This document shows positions 9,201 through 12,847 of a stretch of 12,847 nt of DNA, in pieces; within the stretch, counting starts at the first letter, position 1; each line of letters begins with the position of its first letter. The notes beneath the pieces are model-generated. The model worked only from the letters and a program-made list of their open reading frames with translations. It did not search any database and was not told the DNA's origin. The stretch is from Phoronis pallida (Eukaryota > Phoronida > Phoronidae): assembly GCA_028565715.1 (NCBI GenBank), contig JAOXYC010180357.1, positions 1 through 12,847 on the forward strand, read 5' to 3'. Both the position numbers and the translations under genes were made by a program.

Positions 9201-12200
9201 TCTAGTTGTATACCGGATCATGTCCTAAAATCAAATAATCCAATTCGTGAACAAAACTGTCATGAATGTTGCCGCCTCACAAACCACCTTTACAAACATA
9301 ATATCTCTTATAAAGAAACCTACAGAGCTAAGAGTAGTCTCTCCCACAGCCCATCTCAAACGATGGTCTGTTCTCCCTACGCGATAATCGAGTTTCGCTA
9401 AGTATACGTCACTATGCTTAAACACAGTCTCCTACTTTTGGTAAAAAAACGGAAGACCCCCTGCGATTAATACAGTTCCTTGACCCGAGTCGATGGGGCT
9501 GGAGTTCAGTCTAAGCTAAGAGGTGTGGTGGGTTTTTCTGCTATGCTCAGGAAATGCCTAACAATGTGAGGGTTGAACAAGGGCCTACTGAATGGCATAA
9601 TTCATGAGGCCACCATGTCCCAAGAATTTCTTCAGAAGCCAATCTTTTCCTTCATTGCCAAATCTAAATGACAAGAGCAACTTCATCCACCAAAAACCTA
9701 AGCTAATGAGAAAGTTGATGCATTGAATTTGAAGTTCAAGAGAACATCATTTTCGGATACAATTATTCGATTTCTGGGATAAATATATTGAACTTGTTAT
9801 TTCTTATTATTTGAAATAAAAAACATTGAACTAAAAAAATCATTTTCTTATGTTTGAAACTACTCCACTCACCTTAAACAATGACTGGTACTTCTGCAGT
9901 CGTTCCTTTGGTTTGTCCAGGAGCTGGGAGAATGTAACTTCCTTGTCACCAACTTCTTCTGCAACTGCCTCAAAGTAGTTCTTGGCATCTAAGGAGTTGA
10001 CTAGGTAATCTGTTTGACGTCTATTGCACAGGTATGGTATGTAGGCTTGGAACTGGTCTCGCTGTTGAATAAGAAAACACGAATCAATGTAACTGGAATA
10101 CTTGATCGAACACATTGCAAGTACAGAAGTTTCTTCTTTCTGATGTGTCTTTATGTTACGTTGTCCTTCAAGTGTTTTTGTGGCCTAAATAACACAGATG
10201 GGGAAGCCCATGTAGAAGAATCATTGAAAAATTAATTTGGTGAAATGTGAAGGGCTCCCCCATGTATGACTCTCAATCAATTAATATTATGATGCTACCT
10301 TTTAAATTTGACAAAAGAGAAATTTGGAACCTGACTGTAAATCAAACCTAGCTGGTCTTCTATTCGCATAATAAGTACTCTTGAGCCACTGAAGTACCGG
10401 GATCCTAACTTTTTCTGTGCAACTTTCAAAGCTATATAACCTGAGTATATATAATCTAAAATACTATATCATTTTGATTAAGACATTTGAATAAGATTAC
10501 CCATTTGACAAAGGTCTGTCCAACGGTATCTGGATGAGTTGCACATTCAAGGACATCAACTAGGAACGAACTGAAATAAAAAAGGGAAATTAAATTTAAA
10601 AAACATGAGATGAACAAATAATATCTTAATTACCATGAAAGGACTTATTCTGAAAATTTGAATATAAATGATGCATTGAAGTTTGTACCAGAATATTAAT
10701 CACAATCAATAATGATGTCATTATGTATTAAAAACTATAACTTAGGGCAAACTTCTTGCCAAGGGGAAGATTGGGAACACTTCCTCCTCACCCGGATTCA
10801 CTACCACCATGGAAACCAGGCCAAATATGGTAGCCACAAGAGGCTCTGGAACAACGGATAAATAACTCTCCTACTCTACTACAAGCAGAATATTCCTAGA
10901 TCACTCAACAAGGAATGAAGCAAGAATTAGGAATAAGAATGTATCTTTTTACATTTTTGCAAAAATTATTTTGTTTACATTTTTAAAAGCTCACAGACAG
11001 TACAAACATGATTTAATCTACTGAGGAAACACAACAAAGATTTCACATTGTACAGAATACCAGGTTTTGAATAACAGGGATACTAATGTTTTAATCTTGA
11101 AGAGTAATAGAAGAACAAAGGAAAAAAAACATTTAAAAGTAAAAGATCCACACCCTTTAAGACAATCTCACATTTTGTAACTAAATAAATTCCTTCGTAT
11201 GGTTCTGGGCCTACGAAATCTGAAAAATGAAGGATTATCAAATGATATGATTAGCATGCAAATAATGATATAAAAAAATAAATGTAGTTAACACAAAAAA
11301 CCCATTGCGGGGTGAAGCTTTTCATGCAAAAGAACTCTTTCTGATTCAAGAAATGACATTGGTTGACACACCTTTTTAAAGTATTGTCAATCCATCGATT
11401 AAAGTAACTAAGGGTGAAAACTTACTCGTTATGGAACTTGTATAGTTCTGGAAGATTGCCAATAATGAGATCCTTCTTTCCTTGAAGACTCTCAGGCAGG
11501 TCATCTATTTCAAAGGCAACTGTGTAGTTATCTAGAACATGTTTCATATCCTTGATGTAGGCTTGTTCACTCTCCAACAGCTCTTTGACAGTGTACCTAT
11601 AAGTAAAATGAAAGTCAATATATTAGAAACCAAACACAGAATGACTACAACTGATTTTGTTGATCTTAATACATTGATGGATGCAAAACAAACATGTGAA
11701 CCTGACATTAAAACTTCAATATTTCTTTAAAATACCTGTGCTTACCTGCAAGAATTTGCACTGTTCTTTTGTTAATGAAAACAGTTGGGGCTTCTACAGC
11801 TTAATCATTTTCCAAAAAAGATACTCAATATGGCTGACAATTAGCACTTTCTTACCTCCTCTTCACGAGAGCTTCCTGTTGTTTGTTTGTAATCTGTATA
11901 ATGTCCTCAATAAACACCTCTCTGGTCGACCGCCTGTCAACCAGACCGGCACCATCTTTCTTCTCCAGGTAGCTAGCTGGTACAAAACCTTCCTTGGATG
12001 GATGGGCCTAGAAGACAAAACAAATTTTCTCAGGCAACAAAATAATCAAGAAGGCAAAAAAATGTATGGTAAAAGCTCACCATTTTCGGACACTTATATA
12101 TTGTGATCTATGAATGTTTATCAGGGTCGTCAGTTTGACCCTTAAAGTTTATTTGGTAAAATCACCACACGAAGGATTAGTCCTCCCATGGTAAACATTA

Positions 12201-12796
12201 TTTGGTATTTTTCATCCGATCTTCAAGAAAACTAATTTTAGCTCCCAATTCTACATAAATCATCAATTTAAGAAGACATCATGAATATGATTTTTGTCTT
12301 CATTTTTCATGATTGAAAATCAACTACATAACTCGTGACATATACCCTTTCACACCTTCTTGTTCGTTGAATCCATTATTGCCAGCGGAGTACTAGTCTA
12401 AGAGTATTAATTATTATTAGCTCTATGTTTCGACAGCTCTATGTTCCGACAGCTCTTTATTCAAACAGCTCTATATTCCAACCAAGCCTTCCTTTTTTCG
12501 GAACAAAGAACCTTTTTAATTTCTCAAAAAGTTTCTATTTTCTGAAAGCTCTATATTCCGATAGCTCTGTGTTTGACAACTATCGGAACAAAGAGCAGTC
12601 CCTTTCAAAATCAGGATGACAAGCTAAGAAAATAGTATACACTTTTTCATACCTTTGTTGGTTTGGTCCTAACAAGCCACATGTGTGGATTACTTGAGTC
12701 CAAGACTTCAACAAACTGACCCTCCGTCAGTTTAATACCCTGTGTGTCTGTTAGAGGGGGTGTGTAGTCTGCCACTGCAACATACTTTGGATATCC
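227..12796 (-). CDS. UNC-89/obscurin-like giant muscle protein, 17 exons, partial at both ends
   Basis: Whole-gene entry. Seventeen minus-strand exons join in phase: 12796-12653, 12007-11856, 11596-11426, 10570-10501, 10061-9873, 9224-9057, 8552-8409, 7480-6790, 6480-6351, 6067-5892, 5441-4975, 4644-4478, 3714-3589, 3334-3162, 2130-1714, 1496-738, 292-227. They give 4,210 coding bases, about 1,403 residues, with no internal stop. Domain order is SH3, DH (RhoGEF), PH, five I-set Ig domains, FN3, Tyr/Pro-rich linker, FN3. Known for the family: invertebrate UNC-89 starts with SH3-DH-PH, continues with many Ig domains and usually ends with kinase domains; it sits at the muscle M-line and acts in myofibril assembly and Rho signalling. 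The start codon, promoter, later Ig/FN3 domains and any kinase lie outside the window. Orthology rests on domain order and residue patterns read by eye; other titin-family members lack this SH3-DH-PH head. No symbol is given because the species is unknown. Confidence 0.88.
293..737. other. Intron 16, with an exon-like plus-strand segment
   Basis: This 445-base intron of the minus-strand gene contains, on the plus strand, an open segment with good acceptor and donor borders (387-609, listed separately). The rest is AT-rich and shows no repeat or coding signal. Confidence 0.5.
387..609 (+). other. Plus-strand open segment with splice-like borders and weak Ig-like pattern
   Basis: On the plus strand a pyrimidine-rich tract ends in ccctgtag at 386 and a perfect gtgagt follows 609. 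The 223 bases between are open in the frame starting at 389. The peptide begins CSRSAQRHWEGA, contains LYLNQLHEEYSGAYKCSC (the S-G-x-Y-x-C pattern of an Ig F strand at 485-502), and ends in a Lys/Ile-rich tail. Cys to Trp is 8 residues and Cys to Cys is 37 codons, both short for an Ig domain. It could be a chance open frame, a decayed copied exon, or part of a nested gene on the other strand. Confidence 0.22.
738..1496 (-). CDS. Exon 16: Tyr/Pro-rich YESP-type linker and FN3-2
   Basis: The largest exon (759 bases, residues 1129-1382). The first 150 or so residues are low-complexity and disorder-like, with short repeats built on Y-x-x-P and Y-E-S-P (YESPLEPS, YESPKLP, YERPSYHAP, YESSRYESPRRR, YSRPRSPSP), rich in Tyr, Pro, Ser and Arg and poor in hydrophobics. 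It ends with a second FN3: RPIIDEFEPASKRLSLKWSP, PPAYTLEYKQPESPSWRKL, AYTVTDFEPERDYEYRILGE, RGTDLTEPSLPVSTYVI. The acceptor is tttcttttcag and the donor is gtaatt; the exon starts by completing a Val codon and ends in phase 1. Linkers with repeated SP motifs are known in nematode UNC-89 (KSP repeats); the Tyr-based version here may play a similar role, which is inference. Confidence 0.88.
1714..2130 (-). CDS. Exon 15: charged linker and FN3-1
   Basis: Encodes residues 990-1129. The first 45 residues are a charged, Pro-rich linker (PQEEESPRVSPERGAATEET, KKSPEPKAKRVPPRP) with two SP sites. Then comes one FN3 domain: PKVTDFETDSFNLTWKP with the B-strand Trp, AYTVEYRELPGSDWLP, SYNVTGLKPTRDYLFRVRAQ with the T-G-L-x-P-x-x-x-Y-x-F-R-V-x-A-x-N core, NEFGLAEPSMPVSV. 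The acceptor is atattttcag and the donor is gtatga; phase 1 in, phase 1 out. Confidence 0.9.
2226..2301. repeat. Direct repeat, left copy
   Basis: This stretch recurs, diverged, at 2997-3076. The core at 2254-2278 is 25 bases identical to 3028-3052 (it includes gttcattcctaatatccctc), and flanking words such as cattcaa, cacaaa and gaaatgg are shared in the same order. Confidence 0.8.
2350..2957. mobile_element. Non-autonomous terminal-inverted-repeat element with CCGTG array
   Basis: The ends are exact 18-base inverted repeats: aagccccagtcccatata at 2350-2367 and its complement at 2940-2957. The next bases inside are also inverted (ggatcaacac near both ends). The interior is CpG-rich, unlike the AT-rich surroundings, and consists of about 35 CCG-starting units, mostly CCGTG or CCGG, spaced 9-11 bases apart. 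No transposase is encoded. No clear target-site duplication is visible. The best reading is a foldback or MITE-like DNA transposon carrying a short-period internal array; the superfamily is unknown. Confidence 0.8.
2997..3076. repeat. Direct repeat, right copy
   Basis: Partner of 2226-2301 in the same orientation, about 770 bases away, on the other side of the TIR element. It is far too long for an ordinary target-site duplication, so it points to a local duplication or to two copies of another repeat. Confidence 0.8.
3162..3334 (-). CDS. Exon 14: second half of Ig5
   Basis: Encodes residues 932-990: FKDGNEIKSDSHYHMQHDNS, YFTLVVYDAGIADIGEYSCT, ISNHAGQASCSAELSIE. It holds the E-G strands with the D-x-G-x-Y-x-C motif, so Ig5 has both core cysteines. 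The acceptor is cctttgcag and the donor is gtaagt; phase 2 in, phase 1 out. Ig5 is the last Ig domain before the first FN3. Confidence 0.9.
3589..3714 (-). CDS. Exon 13: first half of Ig5
   Basis: Encodes residues 890-932: NELAFGFAPTFTKKIKDVEV, MEGGVAKFDCRVVGSPEPDI, VW. It carries the A-C strands with B-strand Cys and C-strand Trp. The start at 3714 uses the acceptor cattttag and keeps the frame from exon 12 (AG|C). A 52-bp tandem duplication places a second copy of this exon edge and its acceptor at 3731-3774. Using that farther acceptor would add 52 bases and bring in a stop codon, so the near one is chosen. The donor is gtaagc, splitting the Trp codon. Confidence 0.88.
3679..3774. repeat. 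52-bp tandem duplication over an exon edge and splice acceptor
   Basis: The first copy (3679-3730) and second copy (3731-3774, partial) are nearly identical over 44 bases. Each includes about 36 bases of the start of exon 13 and the minus-strand acceptor ttttag. The duplication therefore created a second acceptor in intron 12 at 3767-3769, 52 bases upstream of the one that keeps the frame. Confidence 0.92.
3834..3962. mobile_element. Short foldback (MITE-like) element
   Basis: The arms at 3842-3864 and 3918-3940 are inverted repeats of 23 bases with two mismatches. The outer ends gactta and taagtc are also complementary, and the loop contains a further palindrome around ttggtcatcacgtgaccaa. 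The whole would fold into one hairpin. No coding content. Confidence 0.7.
4320..4430. mobile_element. 111-bp near-perfect hairpin MITE
   Basis: The arms at 4320-4348 and 4402-4430 match as inverted repeats over 29 bases with one mismatch (ggtacaagtt... outward end). A second inner pair, cgttattcagtcaatg against cattgacacaataacg, extends the stem, so almost the whole element folds back. Its size and structure are those of a MITE. No clear target-site duplication is seen. Confidence 0.82.
4478..4644 (-). CDS. Exon 12: second half of Ig4
   Basis: Encodes residues 835-890: ESDNIRFTQEDDRYILTVIG, LQPNDAGEYTMKAASPAGEI, then TTSAGLHVAETKPIP. This is the D-G strands of an I-set Ig. The F strand reads AGEYTMKA, with Met where Cys is usual, so Ig4 like Ig1 has only the B-strand Cys. 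The acceptor is tcactatag and the donor is gtaaga; the exon begins in phase 0 and ends in phase 2. Confidence 0.9.
4645..4974. other. Intron 11, with an inferred GC donor
   Basis: A 330-base AT-rich intron whose 5' end in transcript sense is gcaagt and whose 3' end is tcactatag. No repeat was noticed. Confidence 0.6.
4975..5441 (-). CDS. Exon 11: complete Ig3 and first half of Ig4
   Basis: Encodes residues 679-834. Ig3 is complete: APVFTQTIKDLTVQEGNHAT, LECIVEGEPEPEITW, DGETCTLIIKEAYPEDTGRY, TCRATNKLGVVECSCELSVE, with both core cysteines. A linker EIPRTPVGA follows, then the first half of Ig4: PQLVSELTDVDAKAGNDARF, ECIVSGDPRPEVIWYHNKKP. The acceptor is atattttag. The donor is inferred to be a GC site, CAG|gcaagt, because joining there gives WYHNKKPLQ-ESDNIRF, the normal I-set spacing. 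The frame stays open for 42 more codons past it, into sequence with no Ig character. Confidence 0.88.
5442..5891. other. Intron 10, with one copy of a dispersed repeat
   Basis: A 450-base intron. The part from 5779 to 5849 matches 9335-9406; the remainder is AT-rich without visible features. Confidence 0.6.
5779..5849 (+). repeat. Dispersed repeat, copy 1
   Basis: This stretch contains gtctctcccacagcc, ggtctgtt, ccctacgcgat and atcgagtttc in the same order and spacing as 9335-9406, with scattered substitutions and one-base gaps. Its nature (end of a transposon or SINE) is not evident. Confidence 0.82.
5892..6067 (-). CDS. Exon 10: second half of Ig2
   Basis: Encodes residues 620-679: FKDGQVIKADDHYQFLFLDD, SYSLVIQNVTFDDAGLYTCQ, ATNKLGETTTNASLVV. 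It holds the E-F strands with the D-x-G-x-Y-x-C motif intact, so Ig2 has both cysteines. The acceptor is ctttttcag and the donor is gtaagt; the exon ends in phase 1. A short dispersed repeat lies about 40 bases beyond the donor. Confidence 0.92.
6351..6480 (-). CDS. Exon 9: linker and first half of Ig2
   Basis: Encodes residues 577-620. It opens with a short Pro/Glu/Ser hinge, APTPEPEPSSP, then QFVKRLTSDEVIENQEAHFD and CRLTGFPEPDITW, the A-C strands of an I-set Ig with B-strand Cys and C-strand Trp. The acceptor is tgatttcag and the donor is gtaggt. The exon ends within the Trp codon (TG|G), the same position used in the exon 13/14 junction of Ig5. Confidence 0.9.
6481..6789. other. Intron 8
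   Basis: A 309-base intron. It holds a short minus-strand stretch around 6590-6625 reading WRPEPELP, resembling the Pro/Glu hinge at the start of exon 9, but no convincing exon borders in phase. Otherwise nothing is seen. Confidence 0.5.
6790..7480 (-). CDS. Exon 8: PH domain end, acidic/Ser-Tyr linker, Ig1
   Basis: The second-largest exon in the window (691 bases, residues 347-577). Residues 347-397 finish the PH domain, with PFELFYAEP and the C-terminal helix KQAWVRDIRDCMKK carrying its invariant Trp. Residues 398-485 form a low-complexity linker: a basic KSPPVKKKP patch followed by an acidic Tyr/Ser stretch such as TEYDTALEYQSDVSISSY. Ig1 (about 486-576) is I-set: CHEGESAKLECKVEGTP, VTWIKN, DGNTFSLVIKEATKEDSGVY. 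Its F-strand Cys is replaced by Val (SGVYTVRA), so the usual disulphide cannot form. The acceptor is ccataaag and the donor is gtttgt; the exon ends in phase 1. Confidence 0.9.
7756..8150. mobile_element. MITE-like element with GCGCCCC-rich inverted ends
   Basis: The left end aattctccctaataagcgcc is matched in inverted form by the right end (aagcgcccggggcgaataggg followed by agaatacag), although the arms are diverged and the left copy seems to lack a few bases. The motif taagcgcccc is repeated three times near the left end (about 7767-7835). About 300 bases of unremarkable sequence lie between. No transposase is encoded, so I call it a decayed non-autonomous element; exact borders are uncertain. 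Confidence 0.6.
8194..8274 (+). ncRNA. tRNA-like Pol III unit (tRNA pseudogene or short SINE)
   Basis: The A-box-like tagctcaagtgg at 8201-8212 and a perfect B-box gggttcgattccc at 8243-8255 are 30 bases apart, and a run of seven Ts at 8268-8274 follows as a Pol III terminator. A D stem (GCTC/GAGC) and T arm can be drawn, and a five-pair anticodon stem with one mismatch leaves a loop AAGGTCT. Position 33 is A, not T, and the acceptor ends pair poorly, so a working tRNA is unlikely. It is better read as a tRNA-derived pseudogene or SINE head. Confidence 0.6.
8409..8552 (-). CDS. Exon 7: PH domain, first half
   Basis: Encodes 48 residues (299-346). GRLNVWEND starts the PH beta-1 strand; ERHAFLFKDKLLLAKPK is the classic R-x-x-F-L-F-x-D-x-L-L-[LV]-x-[KR] core of DH-associated PH domains, and FTFKALIN is the next strand. 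The acceptor is tgatttcag and the donor is gtaagt, with phase 0 at both ends. PH domains next to DH domains bind phosphoinositides or proteins and tune exchange activity. Confidence 0.9.
8553..9056. other. Intron 6, with a 136-bp tandem duplication
   Basis: A 504-base intron at the DH-PH junction. More than half of it is the tandem duplication at 8665-8936; the rest is AT-rich without visible features. Confidence 0.65.
8665..8936. repeat. Tandem duplication, two 136-bp units
   Basis: Unit 1 (8665-8800) and unit 2 (8801-8936) share tgcacaaaatcttgct at the start and tcctatttcatattcttact and gcttagtcattcatatctat further on, with about 10 percent substitutions. Both copies are intronic and too diverged to be a recent event. 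Confidence 0.9.
9057..9224 (-). CDS. Exon 6: end of RhoGEF domain and DH-PH junction
   Basis: Encodes 56 residues (243-298), DMIRYTTRAEQDCSHLQAAA through YQYGDLIRH. The first half is the long last DH helix (compare 'L-x-[NT]-x-x-x-D-x-x-x-L-x-x-A-x-x-x-[IV]' after conserved region 3). The second half, LLGAIEGCPSHPSYQYGDLI, links into the first PH strand. The acceptor is gattttag, the donor is gtgagt, and phase is 0 at both ends. Confidence 0.88.
9225..9872. other. Intron 5, with copy 2 of the dispersed repeat
   Basis: A 648-base intron inside the DH domain. Apart from 9335-9406 I see nothing that can be named. The stretch 9430-9620 is somewhat richer in GC than its surroundings and may be a continuation of the repeat. 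Confidence 0.5.
9335..9406 (+). repeat. Dispersed repeat, copy 2
   Basis: Second copy of the roughly 70-base repeat at 5779-5849, same orientation, about 85 percent alike by eye. It lies in the middle of intron 5, 3.5 kb from copy 1. Two intronic copies in one gene suggest a family of many copies in this genome. Confidence 0.82.
9873..10061 (-). CDS. Exon 5: RhoGEF domain, conserved regions 2-3
   Basis: Encodes residues 180-242 (63 codons, phase 0 both ends), from RDQFQAYIPYLCNRRQTDYL to QKYQSLFK. RDQFQAYIPYLCNRR is the F-x-x-Y-x-x-Y-x-x-N type helix of DH domains. The exon ends with LLDKPKERLQKYQSLFK, in the place of the third conserved region, usually LLKPVQRIxRYxLLL in Dbl proteins. The central PVQR is PKER here. 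The acceptor is attcaacag and the donor is gtgagt. Whether exchange activity remains cannot be judged without modelling. Confidence 0.9.
10062..10500. other. Intron 4
   Basis: A 439-base intron inside the DH domain. Open frames here are short and lack splice support. Nothing else seen. Confidence 0.55.
10501..10570 (-). CDS. Exon 4: RhoGEF domain, middle (70 bases)
   Basis: A short exon encoding about 23 residues, SFLVDVLECATHPDTVGQTF followed by VKW. It is placed by the tatttcag acceptor above 10570, the gtaatc donor at 10495-10500 and exact phase fit (1 + 69 bases). Content fits the DH helix between conserved regions 1 and 2, ending in the 'F-V-K-W' stretch that precedes the 'F..Y..Y' helix in exon 5. 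Confidence 0.85.
10571..11425. other. Intron 3, no features seen
   Basis: An 855-base AT-rich intron between two DH exons whose phases join directly, leaving no room for a missing required exon. No repeat, RNA gene or coding signal was noticed. Confidence 0.55.
11426..11596 (-). CDS. Exon 3: RhoGEF (DH) domain, conserved region 1
   Basis: Encodes residues 99-156. YTVKELLESEQAYIKDMKHV is the first conserved helix of Dbl-homology domains (pattern E-L-x-x-[ST]-E-x-x-Y-[IV]-x-D-[LM]), which contacts the switch regions of Rho-family GTPases. It is followed by DLPESLQGKKDLIIGNLPEL and YKFHNE, the second DH helix. The acceptor is cttatag and the donor is gtaagtt; the exon enters with one base and leaves with two bases of a codon, fitting both neighbours. 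DH domains catalyse GDP/GTP exchange on Rho proteins; the substrate cannot be told from sequence alone. Confidence 0.9.
11856..12007 (-). CDS. Exon 2: end of SH3 and start of RhoGEF domain
   Basis: Encodes residues 49-99. It opens with AHPSKEGFVPASYLEKKD, the last SH3 strands with the typical G-(F/Y)-(V/I)-P-x-x-Y signature. It then runs through a charged linker into REVFIEDIIQITNKQQEALV, the helical lead-in to the DH domain. The acceptor is ttctag above 12007 and the donor is gtaaga below 11856. The exon is 152 bases and ends in phase 2, matching exon 3. An SH3 directly followed by a DH domain is the arrangement of UNC-89/obscurin. Confidence 0.87.
12008..12652. other. Intron 1, with a 16-bp minisatellite
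   Basis: A 645-base intron inside the SH3 domain. Its upper part is the minisatellite at 12419-12596; 12008-12418 shows nothing recognisable. Confidence 0.6.
12419..12596. repeat. 16-bp minisatellite with inverted copies
   Basis: Four head-to-tail 16-base units of agctctatgttccgac type occupy 12419-12482, and two more lie at 12547-12577. Reversed copies (ttcggaacaaagaa at 12497-12510 and atcggaacaaagagc at 12582-12596) lie after each block, so each block can fold back on its partner. Confidence 0.8.
12653..12796 (-). CDS. Exon 1 of window: SH3 domain, first part
   Basis: Encodes 48 residues (1-48), from GYPKYVAVADYTPP to LVRTKPTK. The pattern is the first three-quarters of an SH3 domain: the ALYDY-like strand reads AVADYTPP, then an acidic RT loop, the LTEGQFVEVLDSS strand-turn, and the conserved Trp in HMWLVRT. 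SH3 domains bind proline-rich peptides. The acceptor is ctatttcag just above 12796 and the donor is gtatga just below 12653; phase is 0 at both ends. The open frame continues upstream to a Met codon at 12833-12835, so an alternative reading makes the exon longer, but the pyrimidine-rich acceptor is a good match and the residues above it do not look like SH3. The true protein start is not in the window. Confidence 0.85.
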
Positions 12797-12847
12797 CTGA
12801 AATAGTTCAGACTTTTGTTTAAAGGCGTACACCACTATTTAGCTGTT

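Noticed and set aside
11681-12106. Plus-strand open frame of 141 codons
   Set aside because: It overlaps exon 2 in antisense and runs through intron sequence; no domain, no splice logic of its own.
1-12847. CRISPR array, bacterial operon or prophage
   Set aside because: Split Ig/FN3/SH3/DH/PH exons with consensus splice sites show animal nuclear DNA; none of the repeats has a CRISPR spacer layout.

Overview
The window is eukaryotic, from an intron-rich, AT-rich animal genome. It carries the 5' part of one large gene on the minus strand: a giant muscle Ig/FN3 protein of the UNC-89/obscurin family. The start codon lies above base 12847 and the rest of the gene below base 1. The domain order SH3 - RhoGEF (DH) - PH - Ig repeats at the amino end is that of invertebrate UNC-89. 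Vertebrate obscurin puts SH3-DH-PH near its carboxyl end, so I infer a bilaterian invertebrate. I cannot name the species; a lophotrochozoan or an invertebrate deuterostome would both fit.

Seventeen coding exons can be joined by splice sites with fully consistent reading phase, giving about 1,403 residues without a stop (residue numbers in the entries count from the first in-window exon). In transcript order: SH3 (12653-12796 and 11856-12007), DH (11856-12007 through 9057-9224), PH (8409-8552 and the start of 6790-7480), an acidic/Ser/Tyr linker and Ig1 (6790-7480), Ig2 (6351-6480, 5892-6067), Ig3 and Ig4 (4975-5441, 4478-4644), Ig5 (3589-3714, 3162-3334), FN3-1 (1714-2130), a Tyr/Pro-rich YESP-type linker plus FN3-2 (738-1496), and a 66-base exon (227-292). 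All introns are GT-AG except one inferred GC-AG intron after 4975. In muscle, proteins of this family link the M-line or A-band to Rho signalling and to the contractile lattice.

The introns hold most of the unusual structure. They contain a 608-bp terminal-inverted-repeat element filled with a roughly 10-bp-phased CCGTG/CCGG array (2350-2957) lying between diverged direct repeats; two short foldback elements (3834-3962 and 4320-4430); an element with GCGCCCC-rich inverted ends (7756-8150) followed by a tRNA-like Pol III unit with a T7 terminator (8194-8274); a repeat present twice (5779-5849, 9335-9406); a 136-bp tandem duplication (8665-8936); and a 16-bp minisatellite with inverted copies (12419-12596). 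One 52-bp tandem duplication has copied a splice acceptor of an Ig exon.

I found no convincing new multi-gene system. The most noteworthy items are the decamer-phased foldback element, the duplicated acceptor, the GC donor, the YESP linker, and a plus-strand open segment with exon-like borders and a weak Ig-like pattern (387-609).
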